A stretch of 64,000 nt of DNA from Alcaligenaceae bacterium (GCA_029265795.1 JAJUGV010000006.1:1-64000); one strand, 5' to 3'. Counted from the stretch's first letter, positions 50,161 to 61,010 are shown. Translations and numbers: made by a program. Notes: a model not told the origin generated them from the sequence alone.

Positions 50161-51690
50161 ATGTCAAAACTCCCCCTGCATACACAGTTCTCCAGCATTA
50201 CCGAGCTGCGTGACGCCCTGCGCTCCGGCGCTCTGAGCGCCACTGAAGTGGCCCGCAGCGCGCTGGACGCGGCCCAGGAACACGAAAACCTGAACGCATT
50301 CGTACATATTGACCCCGAACTTACGCTGGCACAGGCCGGTCAGGTCGATGCCGCGCTCAAGGCGGGCAACGCCGGCCCGCTGGCGGGCATCCCCCTGGGA
50401 CATAAAGACGTCTTCGTCACACGCGGCTGGCGCACCACTGCGGGTAGCCGCATGCTCGAAAATTACGTCAGCCCCTACGATGCAACGGTGGTCAGTCGGC
50501 TTACCAACGCCGGCGCCGTCTCACTGGGCAAGCTCAACTGCGACGAATTCGCGATGGGCTCCGGCAGCGAAACATCGTACTTCGGGCCGGTACGTAACCC
50601 CTGGGATCACGACGCCGTACCCGGCGGCTCCTCCGGCGGTTCCGCCGCAGCAGTGGCGGCTCGCGTACTGATGGCGGCCACGGGCACCGACACAGGCGGC
50701 TCTATCCGCCAGCCGGCGGCACTATGCGGAATCTCCGGTATCAAACCCACATACGGCACCGTTTCGCGCTTGGGCATGGTGGCGTACGGATCCAGCCTCG
50801 ATCAGGCAGGCCCCATCGCCCGTCATGCAAGAGATCTGCTCGAATTGCTGGAAGCAATGGTCGGGTTCGATCCGCTTGATTCAACCAGCCTCGAATACTG
50901 CGACAACGAAGCGAATGCACCGGGGCGTATCCGCGCTCGTTTCGACGCGGCGATAGCCGGGCAGCAAAAGAACGGCAGCCGTCCGCTTGAAGGCTTGCGT
51001 ATCGGCGTACCCAAAGAGTTCTTCGACGAAGGGCTGGCCCCCGACGTCGCTCAGGCGGTCGAGAATGCCTTGCGCACCTTTGAAGATCTGGGTGCGGTTC
51101 GCGTGGAAATCAGCCTCCCTCGCACCGAATTGTCCATTCCGGCCTATTACGTCATCGCACCGGCCGAAGCCTCGACCAACCTGTCGCGCTACGACGGCGT
51201 CCGTTATGGCCATCGCACCGATCAATACGAAGACATCGAAGAAATGATGAGCCGTACGCGCTTCGAAGGGTTCGGCCCTGAAGTGCGGCGTCGGGTCCTC
51301 GTGGGTACCTATGTGCTGTGCCACGGCTACTACGACGCCTATTACGTGCAGGCCCAGCGGGTGCGTCGCATGATTACCAACGACTTCCAGCAAGCGTTCG
51401 CGCAACAGTGCGATGTCATCATGGGCCCGGTCGCACCTTCTGTCGCCAAACGCATTGGCGACAACCGCGAAGATCCCATTGCCGACTGGCTGTCCGATAT
51501 TTATACGCTAGGTGTCAGCCTGGCCGGTCTACCGGCCATGTCGATTCCTTGCGGCTTCGGAACTGAGCGGCCTTTGCCCATTGGGCTGCAGATCATCGGC
51601 AACTACTTCGCCGAAGGCGAATTGCTCGCCGTGGCCGACTGCTTCCAGCAGGCCACTGACTGGCATCAACGTACTCCAGGACAGCAATAA
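50161..51690 (+). CDS. gatA: Asp-tRNA(Asn)/Glu-tRNA(Gln) amidotransferase subunit A
   Basis: The 509-residue amidase-signature enzyme has the catalytic Lys in [10 protein letters not shown] and the Ser-cisSer pair in [14 protein letters not shown] and [17 protein letters not shown]. It releases ammonia from glutamine for GatB. It follows gatC by 4 bp and its stop overlaps gatB as TAATG. Confidence 0.97.
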   Translation: MSKLPLHTQFSSITELRDALRSGALSATEVARSALDAAQEHENLNAFVHIDPELTLAQAGQVDAALKAGNAGPLAGIPLGHKDVFVTRGWRTTAGSRMLENYVSPYDATVVSRLTNAGAVSLGKLNCDEFAMGSGSETSYFGPVRNPWDHDAVPGGSSGGSAAAVAARVLMAATGTDTGGSIRQPAALCGISGIKPTYGTVSRLGMVAYGSSLDQAGPIARHARDLLELLEAMVGFDPLDSTSLEYCDNEANAPGRIRARFDAAIAGQQKNGSRPLEGLRIGVPKEFFDEGLAPDVAQAVENALRTFEDLGAVRVEISLPRTELSIPAYYVIAPAEASTNLSRYDGVRYGHRTDQYEDIEEMMSRTRFEGFGPEVRRRVLVGTYVLCHGYYDAYYVQAQRVRRMITNDFQQAFAQQCDVIMGPVAPSVAKRIGDNREDPIADWLSDIYTLGVSLAGLPAMSIPCGFGTERPLPIGLQIIGNYFAEGELLAVADCFQQATDWHQRTPGQQ

Positions 51691-53144
51691 TGGATTGGGA
51701 AATCGTCATCGGCCTGGAAACGCACGTCCAGCTTTCCACCGAATCCAAGATTTTTTCTGACAGCAGCACACGCTTTGGTGCCGCACCCAACACGCAGGCC
51801 AATATCATGGATATGGCTTTGCCCGGCAGCCTGCCCGTCATGAATCGCGGCGCGGTCGAGCGCGCCATCATGTTTGGGCTGGCCGTGGGCGCCCACATTG
51901 CGCCCCGTTCGCAATTCGAGCGCAAGAATTACTTCTATCCTGATCTGCCCAAAAACTACCAGATCAGCCAGCTCGAAATTCCGATCGTGCAAGGTGGCTC
52001 GCTGCGCTTTTTCGTTGGCGACGAAGAAAAGGTCATTAACCTCACACGCGCTCACCTCGAAGAGGATGCCGGAAAATCCCTACACGAAAATTTTGTCGGG
52101 CCGCATGGTGAATCCTCAACCGGTATCGACCTGAACCGGGCCGGTACCCCGCTGCTTGAGATCGTCACCGAACCTGAAATGCGTTCAGCTGCAGAAGCCG
52201 CTGCCTACGCGCGCGCATTGCACGGGTTGGTTGTCTGGCTGGGCATTTGCGACGGCAATATGCAGGAAGGCTCATTCCGTGTCGACGCCAACGTTTCAGT
52301 GCGCCCCCGCGGCCGGCAGGAATTCGGCACCCGTACGGAAATCAAGAACGTCAACTCCTTCCGCTTTCTTGAGCGCGCCATCCAATACGAAGCCCGCCGC
52401 CAGATTGAGCTCATCGAAGACGGTGGCAAGGTTGTTCAGGAAACGCGCCTGTACGACGCCGATGCTGACGAAACTCGCAGCATGCGCAGTAAGGAAGACG
52501 CGCACGACTATCGCTACTTCCCCGACCCCGACCTTCCACCGCTGATCGTGGCGCCGCAATGGATAGATCGCGTACGCGACAACATGCCTGAGTTGCCGTC
52601 GCAGAAACGTGAGCGGTTTGAACAGGACTTGGGCTTGACCGCCTACGATGCTGCGCAACTCACCATGAACCGCGCCACAGCCGACTACTTCGAGCAGGTG
52701 GTAACCGGTCTGCCGCAGGATCAAGCCAAACTTGGCGCAAACTGGATACTCGGTGAACTGGCCGCCGCATTGAACCGCGCGGAACTGGAAATCTCAGCAA
52801 GCCCGATCAGCCCGCAGCGCCTGGCCGAACTCATTCAGCGCATCATAGACGGCACCATTTCCAACAAAATGGCGCGTGAGGTATTCACCGCTATGTGGGA
52901 AGGCGAGCATGACGGCAGCCCCGACGCCATCATCGAAGCCCGCGGGCTCAAGCAAATCAGCGATAGCGGCGCCATCAGCACCATGATCGACGAAGTACTA
53001 GCCGCTCACCCGGCTATTGTCGAAGAGTATCGTGCAGGCCGCCAGAAGGCCTTTAACTCTTTGGTGGGCCAGGTAATGAAGGCCGCAAGGGGCAAGGCCA
53101 ACCCGCAGCAAGTTAATCAGCTGCTCAAGGAAAAACTCGGCTGA
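51690..53144 (+). CDS. gatB: Asp-tRNA(Asn)/Glu-tRNA(Gln) amidotransferase subunit B
   Basis: The 484-residue protein starts [23 protein letters not shown], contains [17 protein letters not shown] and [18 protein letters not shown] and ends with the YqeY-like tail domain ([21 protein letters not shown]). It amidates mischarged tRNA. A terminator follows at once. Confidence 0.98.
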   Translation: MDWEIVIGLETHVQLSTESKIFSDSSTRFGAAPNTQANIMDMALPGSLPVMNRGAVERAIMFGLAVGAHIAPRSQFERKNYFYPDLPKNYQISQLEIPIVQGGSLRFFVGDEEKVINLTRAHLEEDAGKSLHENFVGPHGESSTGIDLNRAGTPLLEIVTEPEMRSAAEAAAYARALHGLVVWLGICDGNMQEGSFRVDANVSVRPRGRQEFGTRTEIKNVNSFRFLERAIQYEARRQIELIEDGGKVVQETRLYDADADETRSMRSKEDAHDYRYFPDPDLPPLIVAPQWIDRVRDNMPELPSQKRERFEQDLGLTAYDAAQLTMNRATADYFEQVVTGLPQDQAKLGANWILGELAAALNRAELEISASPISPQRLAELIQRIIDGTISNKMAREVFTAMWEGEHDGSPDAIIEARGLKQISDSGAISTMIDEVLAAHPAIVEEYRAGRQKAFNSLVGQVMKAARGKANPQQVNQLLKEKLG

Positions 53145-53173
53145 CCCTTACAAAACTGGGCAGACCCTTACAA

Positions 53174-53206
53174 GCAAGCGACCTTACGCAGGTCGCTCGC
53201 TTTTTT
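53174..53206. terminator. Terminator between gatB and pyrE
   Basis: The stem AGCGACC (53177-53183) / GGTCGCT (53191-53197), extended by GC pairs across one mismatch, is followed by TTTTTT at 53201-53206. It serves gatB and possibly blocks convergent pyrE transcripts. Confidence 0.8.
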
Positions 53207-53208
53207 GT

Positions 53209-53880
53209 CTACACGCCGTATCGCGTTCTGTATGCCCGTACCGCATCGCGGTGCGCCGCAAGGGTGGCATCGCTTTCCAGTACAGACATAATATCTTCGA
53301 GTGAAGCGATGCTGACCACCGGAATGCCGTAAGTATTCTGCACGTGCTGGACAGCCGAATGTTCCGACAGATCGGAGTCGGAGCCGGCGCGCTCCATGCG
53401 ATCGAGTGCAATCAATACTGCGACCGGCTCGGCACCGGCCTGCTTGATGATCTGCACGGACTCACGTACAGAGGTGCCCGCCGTAATTACGTCGTCGATA
53501 ATGACGACCTTCCCCTGCAAAGGCGCCCCCACCAGAATGCCGCCTTCGCCGTGATCTTTGACCTCTTTGCGGTTAAATGCAAACGGCACATCGCGGCCGC
53601 CGAGCGCCGGATGCCGTGCTAATGCGGTCGCTGTCGTTGTAGACAGTGGAATGCCCTTGTAAGCCGGTCCGAACAGCATGTCGAATTGCACGCCGGAATC
53701 AACCAGAGCTTGCGCGTAGAACTCGCCAAGTCGCCCTACCGACAAGCCGGTATTAAAGAGCCCCGCGTTGAAGAAATATGGGCTGACCCGCCCCGACTTG
53801 ACCTTGAACTCGCCAAACCGGAGCACCCCTTGCTCCAGCGAGAAGCGCACGAATTCCCCGCGGTTTCCTGACGTTGCCAT
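53209..53880 (-). CDS. pyrE: Orotate phosphoribosyltransferase
   Basis: The ATG at 53880 ([23 protein letters not shown]) gives 223 residues, near the usual length. The PRPP loop is [13 protein letters not shown], with [10 protein letters not shown] and [11 protein letters not shown] also typical. It makes OMP from orotate. ATG 53910 is an alternative start. Confidence 0.95.
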   Translation of the reverse strand: MATSGNRGEFVRFSLEQGVLRFGEFKVKSGRVSPYFFNAGLFNTGLSVGRLGEFYAQALVDSGVQFDMLFGPAYKGIPLSTTTATALARHPALGGRDVPFAFNRKEVKDHGEGGILVGAPLQGKVVIIDDVITAGTSVRESVQIIKQAGAEPVAVLIALDRMERAGSDSDLSEHSAVQHVQNTYGIPVVSIASLEDIMSVLESDATLAAHRDAVRAYRTRYGV

Positions 53881-54048
53881 GTTGTGTGCCTGATATACAA
53901 AAGCTGTCATTATCGGCCATAAACGACCTCTGGATGAAGGCAAAGCGCGTCTATTTAGCAGCGCTCGATCGCCTCAAATTTGGCAAGTACGTCGCTCCTA
54001 ACGGCACATGCTGTTAAAGTTCGGCTGTCTAAGTAAGTAATGGATCAA

Positions 54049-54828
54049 ATGCGCATTATCACTGCCAATCTCAATGGCATCCGTTCAGCCGTCAACAAAG
54101 GCTTTCTCGATTGGCTGCCTGAACAGGACGCCGATTTCATCTGTCTGCAAGAACTCAAGGCGCAGGCTCCCAATATGACGGAAGCTATGCTCGAGCCGCC
54201 GGGCTACAAGGGCTGGTTTCACTACGCAGAACGCAAAGGCTATAGTGGGGTAGGCATCTACGCCCGTCGCGAGCCTAAACAAGTCATAGAAGGCCTGGGT
54301 GTACCTGAAATTGACGCAGAAGGTCGCTATATCGAACTCGTTTACGACGACCTGGCCGTGATTTCGGTCTACCTTCCGTCGGGTTCCAGCGGCGATCACC
54401 GGCAAGCCGCCAAGTTCGTATTCATGGAGCGTTTTTTCAGCCATCTTGCCGAGCTGGCTTGTTGCGGGCGCGAAGTCGTTATTTGTGGCGACTGGAATAT
54501 CGCGCACCAGGAAATTGATCTGAAAAACTGGAAGGGCAACATGAAGAACAGCGGCTTCCTCCCCGAGGAACGCAGCTGGCTGACCCGAGTATTTGAAGAA
54601 CAGCGCTGGGTGGATGTCTATCGTCGTCTGTACCCCGACGCCACGGGAGAAGGCTACACATGGTGGAGCAACCGTGGCCAAGCGTGGGCAAAGAACGTTG
54701 GCTGGCGAATCGATTACCAGATCGCCACCCCTAAAATTGCGGCAACCGCCACTCAGGCGTCGATCTACAAAGAACAGCGCTTCAGCGATCACGCTCCCCT
54801 GACAATCGATTACGACTACGAGTTCTGA
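54049..54828 (+). CDS. Exodeoxyribonuclease III family AP endonuclease
   Basis: The 259-residue protein starts MRIITANLNGIRSAV and has the EEP-family residues LQELKAQ (metal Glu), GDWNIAHQEIDLKNWKGN (Asp/Asn) and FSDHAPLTIDY (Asp-His). It is an ExoIII/XthA-type enzyme cutting at abasic sites. ATG 54040 (MDQMRI) is an alternative start with no better ribosome site. Confidence 0.92.
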   Translation: MRIITANLNGIRSAVNKGFLDWLPEQDADFICLQELKAQAPNMTEAMLEPPGYKGWFHYAERKGYSGVGIYARREPKQVIEGLGVPEIDAEGRYIELVYDDLAVISVYLPSGSSGDHRQAAKFVFMERFFSHLAELACCGREVVICGDWNIAHQEIDLKNWKGNMKNSGFLPEERSWLTRVFEEQRWVDVYRRLYPDATGEGYTWWSNRGQAWAKNVGWRIDYQIATPKIAATATQASIYKEQRFSDHAPLTIDYDYEF

Positions 54829-54831
54829 GCC

Positions 54832-55293
54832 ATGAAACCGCAGCTCTCTATCATCACGCTGGGCGTCGACAACCTCGAGAAATCGGTACGCTTCTACCGT
54901 GACGGGTTGGGCTGGAAAACACGCGGCATTGTCGGCGCCGACTACGATTACGGTGCCGCCGCCTTCTTTGACTTGCAACCGGGTCTATCACTAGCACTCT
55001 GGCCCCGCGAGAGTCTGGCTCACGAAGCGGGTGTCGAACAGCAGCCCCCAGCAATGACGGAGCTCATGCTGAGCCATTGCGTCAGCGAGCGGGCGCAGGT
55101 CGACGAAGTCATGCTCCAGGCGGAGCAGGCCGGCGGGCAGGTCGTAAAAGCGGCTCACGACACCCTACTGGGCGGTTACGCAGGCATCTTCAAGGATCCG
55201 GATGGCCATCTTTGGGAGGTGGCCTGGAATCCCGAGTCAGCCATCCCCCCTGCAGACGCGCCTACGGCTGGGGAGCCGAATCCAGCGCCCTGA
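54832..55293 (+). CDS. VOC (glyoxalase/bleomycin resistance) family protein
   Basis: The 153-residue protein has two beta-alpha-beta-beta-beta modules: LSIITLGVDNLEKSVRFYRDGLGW and the C-terminal GGYAGIFKDPDGHLWEVAWN. The fold binds a metal and a small substrate; function unknown. It lies 3 bp after the exonuclease gene and its last 32 bp overlap the convergent AmpG-like gene. Confidence 0.88.
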   Translation: MKPQLSIITLGVDNLEKSVRFYRDGLGWKTRGIVGADYDYGAAAFFDLQPGLSLALWPRESLAHEAGVEQQPPAMTELMLSHCVSERAQVDEVMLQAEQAGGQVVKAAHDTLLGGYAGIFKDPDGHLWEVAWNPESAIPPADAPTAGEPNPAP

Positions 55294-56518
55294 TCTCGTT
55301 ACGCCGCAAATAAAGCAGCACTAGGCCAGGCAGCGCAATAAACACAGTAATAACGAAGAAGCCTGGCCAGCCCAGCCACTCCACCAACGGCGGTGTCAGC
55401 GGGCCCGCTAGGTACGTGCGCCCCACCGCCGACAGGGCGGATAGCAGCGCGAACTGTGTAGCGGAGAACTCCTGCCGGCACAGCGCCATCAGCAACGCCA
55501 CAAATGCAGCGGTTCCGAGCCCGCCACACAGATTCTCCAGCATGACGACACCGGCCATCGAATAGATATGGGGAGGGGTAACCGCCAGCAGCCAGTAGCC
55601 GAAGTTGGACACCGCTTGCAGCAGACCAAACCACATCAGCGAGCGATAGAGGCCCAGCCGCGCCATGATGCTTCCACCGGCCAACGCGCCGACAATGGTG
55701 GCTGCAAGGCCAAAGACTTTGTTCACCGCACCGACTTCGGTACCGGTGAAGCCGGCACCCCGCAAGAGAAACGTAGTCGATAACGCGCCGGCAAACGCAT
55801 CGCCTAACTTGTAGAGCACGATGAGCAGCAAAATAGTGACGGCGCCGCGGCGGCGAAAGAACTCGGAAAGCGGAGCCACCACCGCTTCGGTCAATGAGCG
55901 CGGAGCCGTCGCGACAACTTCCGGTTCCGGTGCCAACACCGTAGCGATTGCACACACCGCCATAAACCCACCCATCAAAAAGTAGGTGTTATGCCAGCCT
56001 AGCCACTGATCGGCCAGGATAAGCGCCAATCCTCCAGACACGATCATTGCCAGCCGATAACCCAGCACTTTAATGGCCGCCCCGGCTGCACGTTCTTCAC
56101 TACGCAGTACGTCAGTACTGTATGCATCAAAGGCGATGTCCTGAGTCGCGGAGAGAAAAGCGACCAGCACTGCCAACAGCGCGAGGGGTAATAAATGGGT
56201 ACCGGGCGAATAGATGCCCATAGCGGCTATACACGCAGCAAGCAGCAATTGCGTGAGAAAAATCCAGCTGCGGCGCCGACCGAGGAAGGGAAAAGAATAA
56301 CGGTCGACTAGCGGCGCCCACAAAAATTTTAGTGTGTAGGCGGACCCGATCAGTGTCAGAAACCCGATGCTCTGAAGCGACACGCCGTCAAGGGTCGCCC
56401 ATGCCTGCAACGTTCCGCCGGTCAGGGCCAGCGGCAGACCGCTGGCAAAGCCCAACACCAGCAGGGGCATGACTCTGGGACTTAGGTAGATTCGTGTAGA
56501 AGCAGTGATTGGAAGCAC
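55262..56518 (-). CDS. AmpG-like muropeptide permease (MFS)
   Basis: The 418-residue protein has about 12 membrane helices. The start RIYLSPRVMPLLVLGFASGLPLAL and the segment FLSATQDIAFDAYSTDVLRSEERAAG are AmpG-typical. AmpG imports anhydro-muropeptides for recycling, consistent with mpl at 8 kb. It is shorter than E. coli AmpG (491, 14 helices). Confidence 0.85.
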   Translation of the reverse strand: MLPITASTRIYLSPRVMPLLVLGFASGLPLALTGGTLQAWATLDGVSLQSIGFLTLIGSAYTLKFLWAPLVDRYSFPFLGRRRSWIFLTQLLLAACIAAMGIYSPGTHLLPLALLAVLVAFLSATQDIAFDAYSTDVLRSEERAAGAAIKVLGYRLAMIVSGGLALILADQWLGWHNTYFLMGGFMAVCAIATVLAPEPEVVATAPRSLTEAVVAPLSEFFRRRGAVTILLLIVLYKLGDAFAGALSTTFLLRGAGFTGTEVGAVNKVFGLAATIVGALAGGSIMARLGLYRSLMWFGLLQAVSNFGYWLLAVTPPHIYSMAGVVMLENLCGGLGTAAFVALLMALCRQEFSATQFALLSALSAVGRTYLAGPLTPPLVEWLGWPGFFVITVFIALPGLVLLYLRRNEIRALDSAPQP

Positions 56519-56533
56519 TCCATCCTCGTGTCG

Positions 56534-57175
56534 TCACTCACCGCTGCGTACGGGTGAGCCTTCGGCGCTGGATTCAAATCGATAAACCGCCAACGTGCTG
56601 CGCCAGCCAGGCAGGAGTTTAACTTCTTTGTCTTCCTTGAAGGTCGCGACATCTGTGATGCGCAGGCCCAACTTCTTGGCGAGATCTTCGAAATCACGCA
56701 GAGTGCATAGGTGAATGTTGGGAGTGTTGTACCACTCGTAGGGCATCTCGCCGGTCACCGGCATGCGTCCTCGCAATATCGACCACCCGTGCGGCCAGTA
56801 GCCGAAGTTCGGAAAGGAAACAATGCCGAAGTGTGCGACACGGGACATTTCCTTCAATATGCGTTCCGTGTTGTGCATCGATTGCAGAGTACGCGACAGG
56901 ACAACCGTATCGAACTGATGATCGTCAAACAATGCCAGCCCCTCTTCGAGGTTCTGCTGTATGACGCGCACGCCCCTTCGTACGCAGGCGATGACCTGCT
57001 TATCGCTGAGCTCGACGCCTGCACCCACACATTGCTTGTTATTTTGCAGATGCGCCAGCAAAGTACCATCGCCGCAACCCAGGTCGAGCACGCGGCTGCC
57101 TGGCGCTATCCAGCTGGCGATGCGTTTGAGGTCGGCCCGAACATGAGCGGGCGCGGTTGCGGCAAGTTGATTCAC
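56534..57175 (-). CDS. metW: Methionine biosynthesis protein MetW
   Basis: The GTG at 57175 overlaps the metX stop as GTGA and gives 213 residues starting [23 protein letters not shown]. The methyltransferase-like motif is [31 protein letters not shown] is MetW-typical. MetW partners MetX and is needed for its activity in some Proteobacteria. Confidence 0.95.
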   Translation of the reverse strand: MNQLAATAPAHVRADLKRIASWIAPGSRVLDLGCGDGTLLAHLQNNKQCVGAGVELSDKQVIACVRRGVRVIQQNLEEGLALFDDHQFDTVVLSRTLQSMHNTERILKEMSRVAHFGIVSFPNFGYWPHGWSILRGRMPVTGEMPYEWYNTPNIHLCTLRDFEDLAKKLGLRITDVATFKEDKEVKLLPGWRSTLAVYRFESSAEGSPVRSGE

Positions 57176-58419
57176 GCTAGCACCCCCGTGGTGAGCCGAC
57201 GCTTCGGCAATTCGAGGCTGGCCGCGATCCGATCGAAATAACCCTGCACCACTGCGTGGTAGCGCGCATCGTCGAGCAGGAACGCGTCGTGACCGTGCGG
57301 CGCATCGATTTCGGCGTATGTGACTGCGGTTTTGTTCTTCAATAGCGCTTTCACGATCTCTCGTGAACGCTCGGGCGAAAAACGCCAATCCGTTGTAAAC
57401 GACACGAGCAGGAAGTCCGCTTTGGCCGGCTCAAGCGCCTTGGCCAGATCACCGCCATAGTTGCGCGACGGGTCAAAGTAGTCGAGCGCGCGCGTGATAA
57501 GAAGGTAAGTGTTCGCATCGAAGTAACGGGAGAATTTTTCCCCCTGGTACCGCAAATAAGACTCCACCTCGAATTCCACGTCGTAGCCGTAGTGGAATGC
57601 GCCATTCGTTCCGGGCTCTCGCTGCTGTCGGCCGAAACGCTCGGCCATGGTTTCGTCGGACAGATATGTAATATGGCCGATCATGCGGGCAACCGAGAGC
57701 CCATGAGCCGGCACAACACCATGCTCGTAATAATCGCCCCCATGAAAGTCGGGGTCATTGATGATGGCCCGACGCGCCACCTCGTTGAAACCGATATTCT
57801 GCGCGGAGAGCCGAGGCGTACTGGCAATGACAATGCAATGGCGCAGGCGTTCCGGGCATGTGATGGCCCAGCTGAGCGCCTGCATGCCCCCCAGAGACCC
57901 ACCCATGACGGCGGCGAAACAATCAATGCCGAAGTAATCCGCCAACCGAGCTTGTGCGCGGACCCAGTCCTCGACCGTCAGCACCGGAAAGGCCGCGCCC
58001 CACGGTTTACCCGTGGCAGGGTTCACGCTGGCAGGCCCGGTGGAACCGAAACAGGAACCGATGTTGTTAACGCCAATGACAAAATAGCGGTCGGTATCGA
58101 CAGGTTTACCCGGCCCCACCATGTTGTCCCACCAGCCGACGTCACGCGGGTTGTCAACCGACATCCCTGCAACATGGTGAGACGCATTCAGTGCGTGGCA
58201 AATAAGCACTGCGTTGCTGCGGTCTGCATTCAGCTCACCATACGTCTCTACCGCCAACTCGTACTGTGGCAGCACTTGCCCGCTGGTCAGGTGCAGTGGT
58301 TCGTCAAAGCCGATGATCTGGGGCGTGACGAACCCCACCGAGCCGGGCGGAATGGGAATAGGGGTGGAAGGGGAAGATTGGGTGGCCTTATCGGCCCGGG
58401 GTGCGGAAGTATTGGCCAT
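57172..58419 (-). CDS. metX: Homoserine O-acyltransferase
   Basis: The 415-residue alpha/beta hydrolase has the nucleophile elbow [10 protein letters not shown], an Asp in [12 protein letters not shown] and a His in [10 protein letters not shown]. Whether it uses acetyl- or succinyl-CoA is not decided; MetX with MetW in Betaproteobacteria is often the succinyl type. The N-terminus carries a ~25-residue Ser/Pro-rich extension. A TACAAT -10-like element lies about 90 bp before the start on the same strand. Confidence 0.95.
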   Translation of the reverse strand: MANTSAPRADKATQSSPSTPIPIPPGSVGFVTPQIIGFDEPLHLTSGQVLPQYELAVETYGELNADRSNAVLICHALNASHHVAGMSVDNPRDVGWWDNMVGPGKPVDTDRYFVIGVNNIGSCFGSTGPASVNPATGKPWGAAFPVLTVEDWVRAQARLADYFGIDCFAAVMGGSLGGMQALSWAITCPERLRHCIVIASTPRLSAQNIGFNEVARRAIINDPDFHGGDYYEHGVVPAHGLSVARMIGHITYLSDETMAERFGRQQREPGTNGAFHYGYDVEFEVESYLRYQGEKFSRYFDANTYLLITRALDYFDPSRNYGGDLAKALEPAKADFLLVSFTTDWRFSPERSREIVKALLKNKTAVTYAEIDAPHGHDAFLLDDARYHAVVQGYFDRIAASLELPKRRLTTGVLA

Positions 58420-58632
58420 TCTTGTGGACCTCTTTAGCGGTATTTATGAGGCGCCCGCAAGCGGATCGAGCAAATCGGCGCCAAAGAAAGAGAGTTGGCG
58501 GCATTGTAGCACCGGCTGTGATTCCGTCCGGGATAACCCCGGGCCCCATCCCCACCCCTTTAGATACAATTAGAATCATTTTAAAGGCGCTTGTCCGTGG
58601 CATCTCATAGAACAGCAGGAGGAATCCCGCCC

Positions 58633-58887
58633 ATGAAGCCCCTGACCGAACGTGAACTCACCTGCCTGCAATGGGTGGCAATCGGAAAAACCAGTTGGGA
58701 AACCGGCCGCATTCTGGGTCTGGCAGAACGCACCATCAATTTTCACATTCAAAATGCCTGTCGAAAATTAGGTGTACACAGCAGGCAGGCCGCGGTCACT
58801 ACCGCCATGCGAACGGGCCTGCTCAGCTTCGACGAAACCCAGCCCGATACCACTGCGCACACGCTTCCTCGTGTCAGCACACAGTGA
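58633..58887 (+). CDS. Stand-alone LuxR-type (GerE) helix-turn-helix protein
   Basis: The ATG at 58633 has a perfect AGGAGG site 9 bases before and gives 84 residues. The GerE HTH fills residues 3-60: LTERELTCLQWVAIGKTSWE, AERTINFHIQNACRKLGV. No autoinducer-binding, receiver or sigma domain is present. The C-terminal ~20 residues are polar. Such short HTH proteins can bind DNA or act through partner regulators. It is divergent from metX and lies upstream of gshA in the same direction. Confidence 0.87.
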   Translation: MKPLTERELTCLQWVAIGKTSWETGRILGLAERTINFHIQNACRKLGVHSRQAAVTTAMRTGLLSFDETQPDTTAHTLPRVSTQ

Positions 58888-58986
58888 GTGGCGCGCGGTA
58901 ACGCTTCCTAAATTCGCACCCCGCGGCCTTGCGCGACACCGGTCAGGTAAAATCCCGGCTATTTGATACCCAATCTGAAGTCGCGC

Positions 58987-60549
58987 ATGAGCTCATCCCC
59001 CCCCCGTTCCGGACGGCTCCGTCAGGATCTACATCTTCTAGCCAGCATAAAGCGCGGCATCGAGAAGGAAGGCTTACGCGTCGACGCCGCTGGCAGACTG
59101 GCGCTCACGCCTCACCCTCAGTCGCTGGGTTCAGCGCTTACAAATTCTCGCATCACCACCGATTATTCTGAAGCGCTGCTGGAGCTCATTACCGGTACGC
59201 ACTCCAGCGTAGAATCGCTGCTGCAGGAACTCGAAGAAACGCACCGTTTTGTGGCACGTCAGCTTAAAGATGAGCTGATCTGGAATCAGTCTATGCCTCC
59301 AGAGCTGCCCGCCGAGGAAGACATACCCATCGGCTGGTACGGCACATCGAATTCGGGCATGCTTAAGCACGTATACCGGCGCGGTTTGGCGTACCGCTAC
59401 GGTAAGGCAATGCAATGCATAGCCGGCGTGCATTACAACGTATCGTTCCCCGACCGCCTGTGGGATCTCGTCGGCATTGAGGGCATTTCGCTGGAACACC
59501 AGCGCAGCAAAGGTTATCTCGCCCTCATTCGGAATTTCACGCGTTATTCCTGGCTATTAATGTACCTGTTCGGCGCTTCACCGGCCGTTTCGCGTTCGTT
59601 TTTGGCCGACAGGCCTCACAGCCTGCAGGAGTTCGACGCACACACACTGTATTTGCCCTGGGCCACCAGCCTGCGCATGAGCGACCTTGGCTATCAGAAC
59701 AAGGCTCAGTCCGACCTCCAGCTGTGCTACAACGACCTGGAAACGTTTCTGCAGCGCATGTATACCGCCGTCACGACGCCCTGGGAGGCCTACGAGCGTT
59801 TAGGCACCAAGCGTAATGGCGAGTGGATACAGCTCAACACTAACGTCTTGCAGATCGAGAACGAGTACTACTCCAGCATTCGTCCCAAGCGCACTACCCT
59901 GCGGGGCGAGCGGCCCGCCACCGCACTGGCCGAGCGCGGAGTGGAATACATCGAAGTCCGCTGCCTCGACATCGACCCATGGTCGCCGGTGGGCATACGT
60001 GCGGAAACCTGCCGCTTTCTGGACGCCTTTTTGCTGTTCTGTGCGGCGGAAGAAAGCCCCTTCTTCCCGGGTAACGGCCACTGCTCAGTCAGCCAGGATA
60101 ACTTCGCCACCGTGGTTCGAGAGGGTCGCAAGCCCGGCCTTGCACTCAAACGCGGCGATACGACTATTTCACTACGCGATTGGGGCGAAGAGCTCATCGC
60201 CGGTATTCGGCCTTACGCGGAAATGCTTGACGAAGCCTATGGCCACAAGCGCCATGTCATGGCGCTGGAACATCAGCTGCAAAAGGTCCACAACACAGAG
60301 CTGACACCGTCCGCCCGCGTGCTGCATACCCTGCGCGAAGGGAATACCGATCTGCATGCCTGTATGCTGCAGATAAGCAAGACACACCACGAAACGCTGC
60401 TGAGCGGGCCTCTCGACCCGGAACTACTGGAACGCTATATCCAGGAAGCTGCAGCGTCCATCGAAGAGCAGCGAGCACTGGAAGCCGCCGACACTGAAAG
60501 CTTTGATGAGTACGTAGCTCGTTTTCATGCAGCTCTCAGGGCTCCATGA
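58987..60549 (+). CDS. gshA: Glutamate-cysteine ligase
   Basis: The 520-residue protein is the proteobacterial type 1 enzyme (E. coli 518): IKRGIEKEGLRVDAAGRL, ITTDYSEALLELIT, YGTSNSGMLKHVYRRGLAYRYGKAMQCIAGVHYN region and RGVEYIEVRCLDIDPWSPVG. It makes gamma-glutamylcysteine in glutathione synthesis. The ATG 58987 is preferred to a TTG at 58963. Confidence 0.95.
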   Translation: MSSSPPRSGRLRQDLHLLASIKRGIEKEGLRVDAAGRLALTPHPQSLGSALTNSRITTDYSEALLELITGTHSSVESLLQELEETHRFVARQLKDELIWNQSMPPELPAEEDIPIGWYGTSNSGMLKHVYRRGLAYRYGKAMQCIAGVHYNVSFPDRLWDLVGIEGISLEHQRSKGYLALIRNFTRYSWLLMYLFGASPAVSRSFLADRPHSLQEFDAHTLYLPWATSLRMSDLGYQNKAQSDLQLCYNDLETFLQRMYTAVTTPWEAYERLGTKRNGEWIQLNTNVLQIENEYYSSIRPKRTTLRGERPATALAERGVEYIEVRCLDIDPWSPVGIRAETCRFLDAFLLFCAAEESPFFPGNGHCSVSQDNFATVVREGRKPGLALKRGDTTISLRDWGEELIAGIRPYAEMLDEAYGHKRHVMALEHQLQKVHNTELTPSARVLHTLREGNTDLHACMLQISKTHHETLLSGPLDPELLERYIQEAAASIEEQRALEAADTESFDEYVARFHAALRAP

Positions 60550-60570
60550 GGGAAACTGCAGAGACACAGA

Positions 60571-60749
60571 ATGACAGACAACACCGCGAAAATGATGATT
60601 TACGATGCCAAGAAAGAAGCACCGGAATCGGCGTATTTGCTTTCGTGGTGATTGTTATCTGGTGGGTGATCGACGCGTTTCTGATCCCGGGCATGATACG
60701 CAATAAGAATCTATTGCTTGCTGCCGAACTTATAGCGGGCGGACACTAA
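60571..60749 (+). pseudogene. TM2-domain membrane protein remnant
   Basis: Frame 1 from ATG 60571 reads MTDNTAKMMIYDAKK, then after a shift near 60616 another frame reads STGIGVFAFVVIVIWWVIDA and FLIPGMIRNKN to a TAA at 60747-60749. The end is typical of TM2-domain proteins (IWW-ID-FLIPGM), and the start resembles their N-termini, but the central YLLW...G-HRFY region between the two membrane helices is missing. A single frameshift plus an internal deletion explains it. An open frame from 60546 (overlapping the gshA stop) also covers the tail and could be read as a 67-residue membrane protein. Confidence 0.55.
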
Positions 60750-60778
60750 AAAAACGCGGTAATGTATCAAGAGGTGAC

Positions 60779-60853
60779 TGGCGCGCCCGACAGGAATCGA
60801 ACCTGTATCGAGAGCTTCGGAGACTCTTATTCTATCCATTGAACTACGGGCGC
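60779..60853 (-). tRNA. tRNA-Arg (anticodon CCG)
   Basis: Acceptor stem GCGCCCG (60847-60853 on the minus strand) pairs with CGGGCGC; the T arm ACAGG-TTCGAAT-CCTGT and anticodon loop CTCCGAA (anticodon CCG, for codon CGG) are clear. The CCA end is encoded (60779-60781), with discriminator G. Confidence 0.95.
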
Positions 60854-61010
60854 TCAGAAGCCCGTAATTGTAGCGTGTTTAACGAAAAAGGTATAATCGC
60901 CGCTTCGAGCGCCGCCCACGTGTACCGGTTATTATCACGAAGCAGCCGTGTGCAGCCCGCACATCATGAAGAACAGGCCAATGGCCCTCAGACAGGAACT
61001 CGTATTCGAT

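Noticed and set aside
53143-53173. GACCCTTACAA occurs twice, 20 bp apart, after gatB.
   Set aside because: Only 11 bp, between a stop codon and a terminator; no sign of an insertion or attachment site.
60779-60853. tRNA-Arg as an integration site for a mobile element.
   Set aside because: No integrase gene and no duplicated tRNA 3' end was seen on either side within the window.
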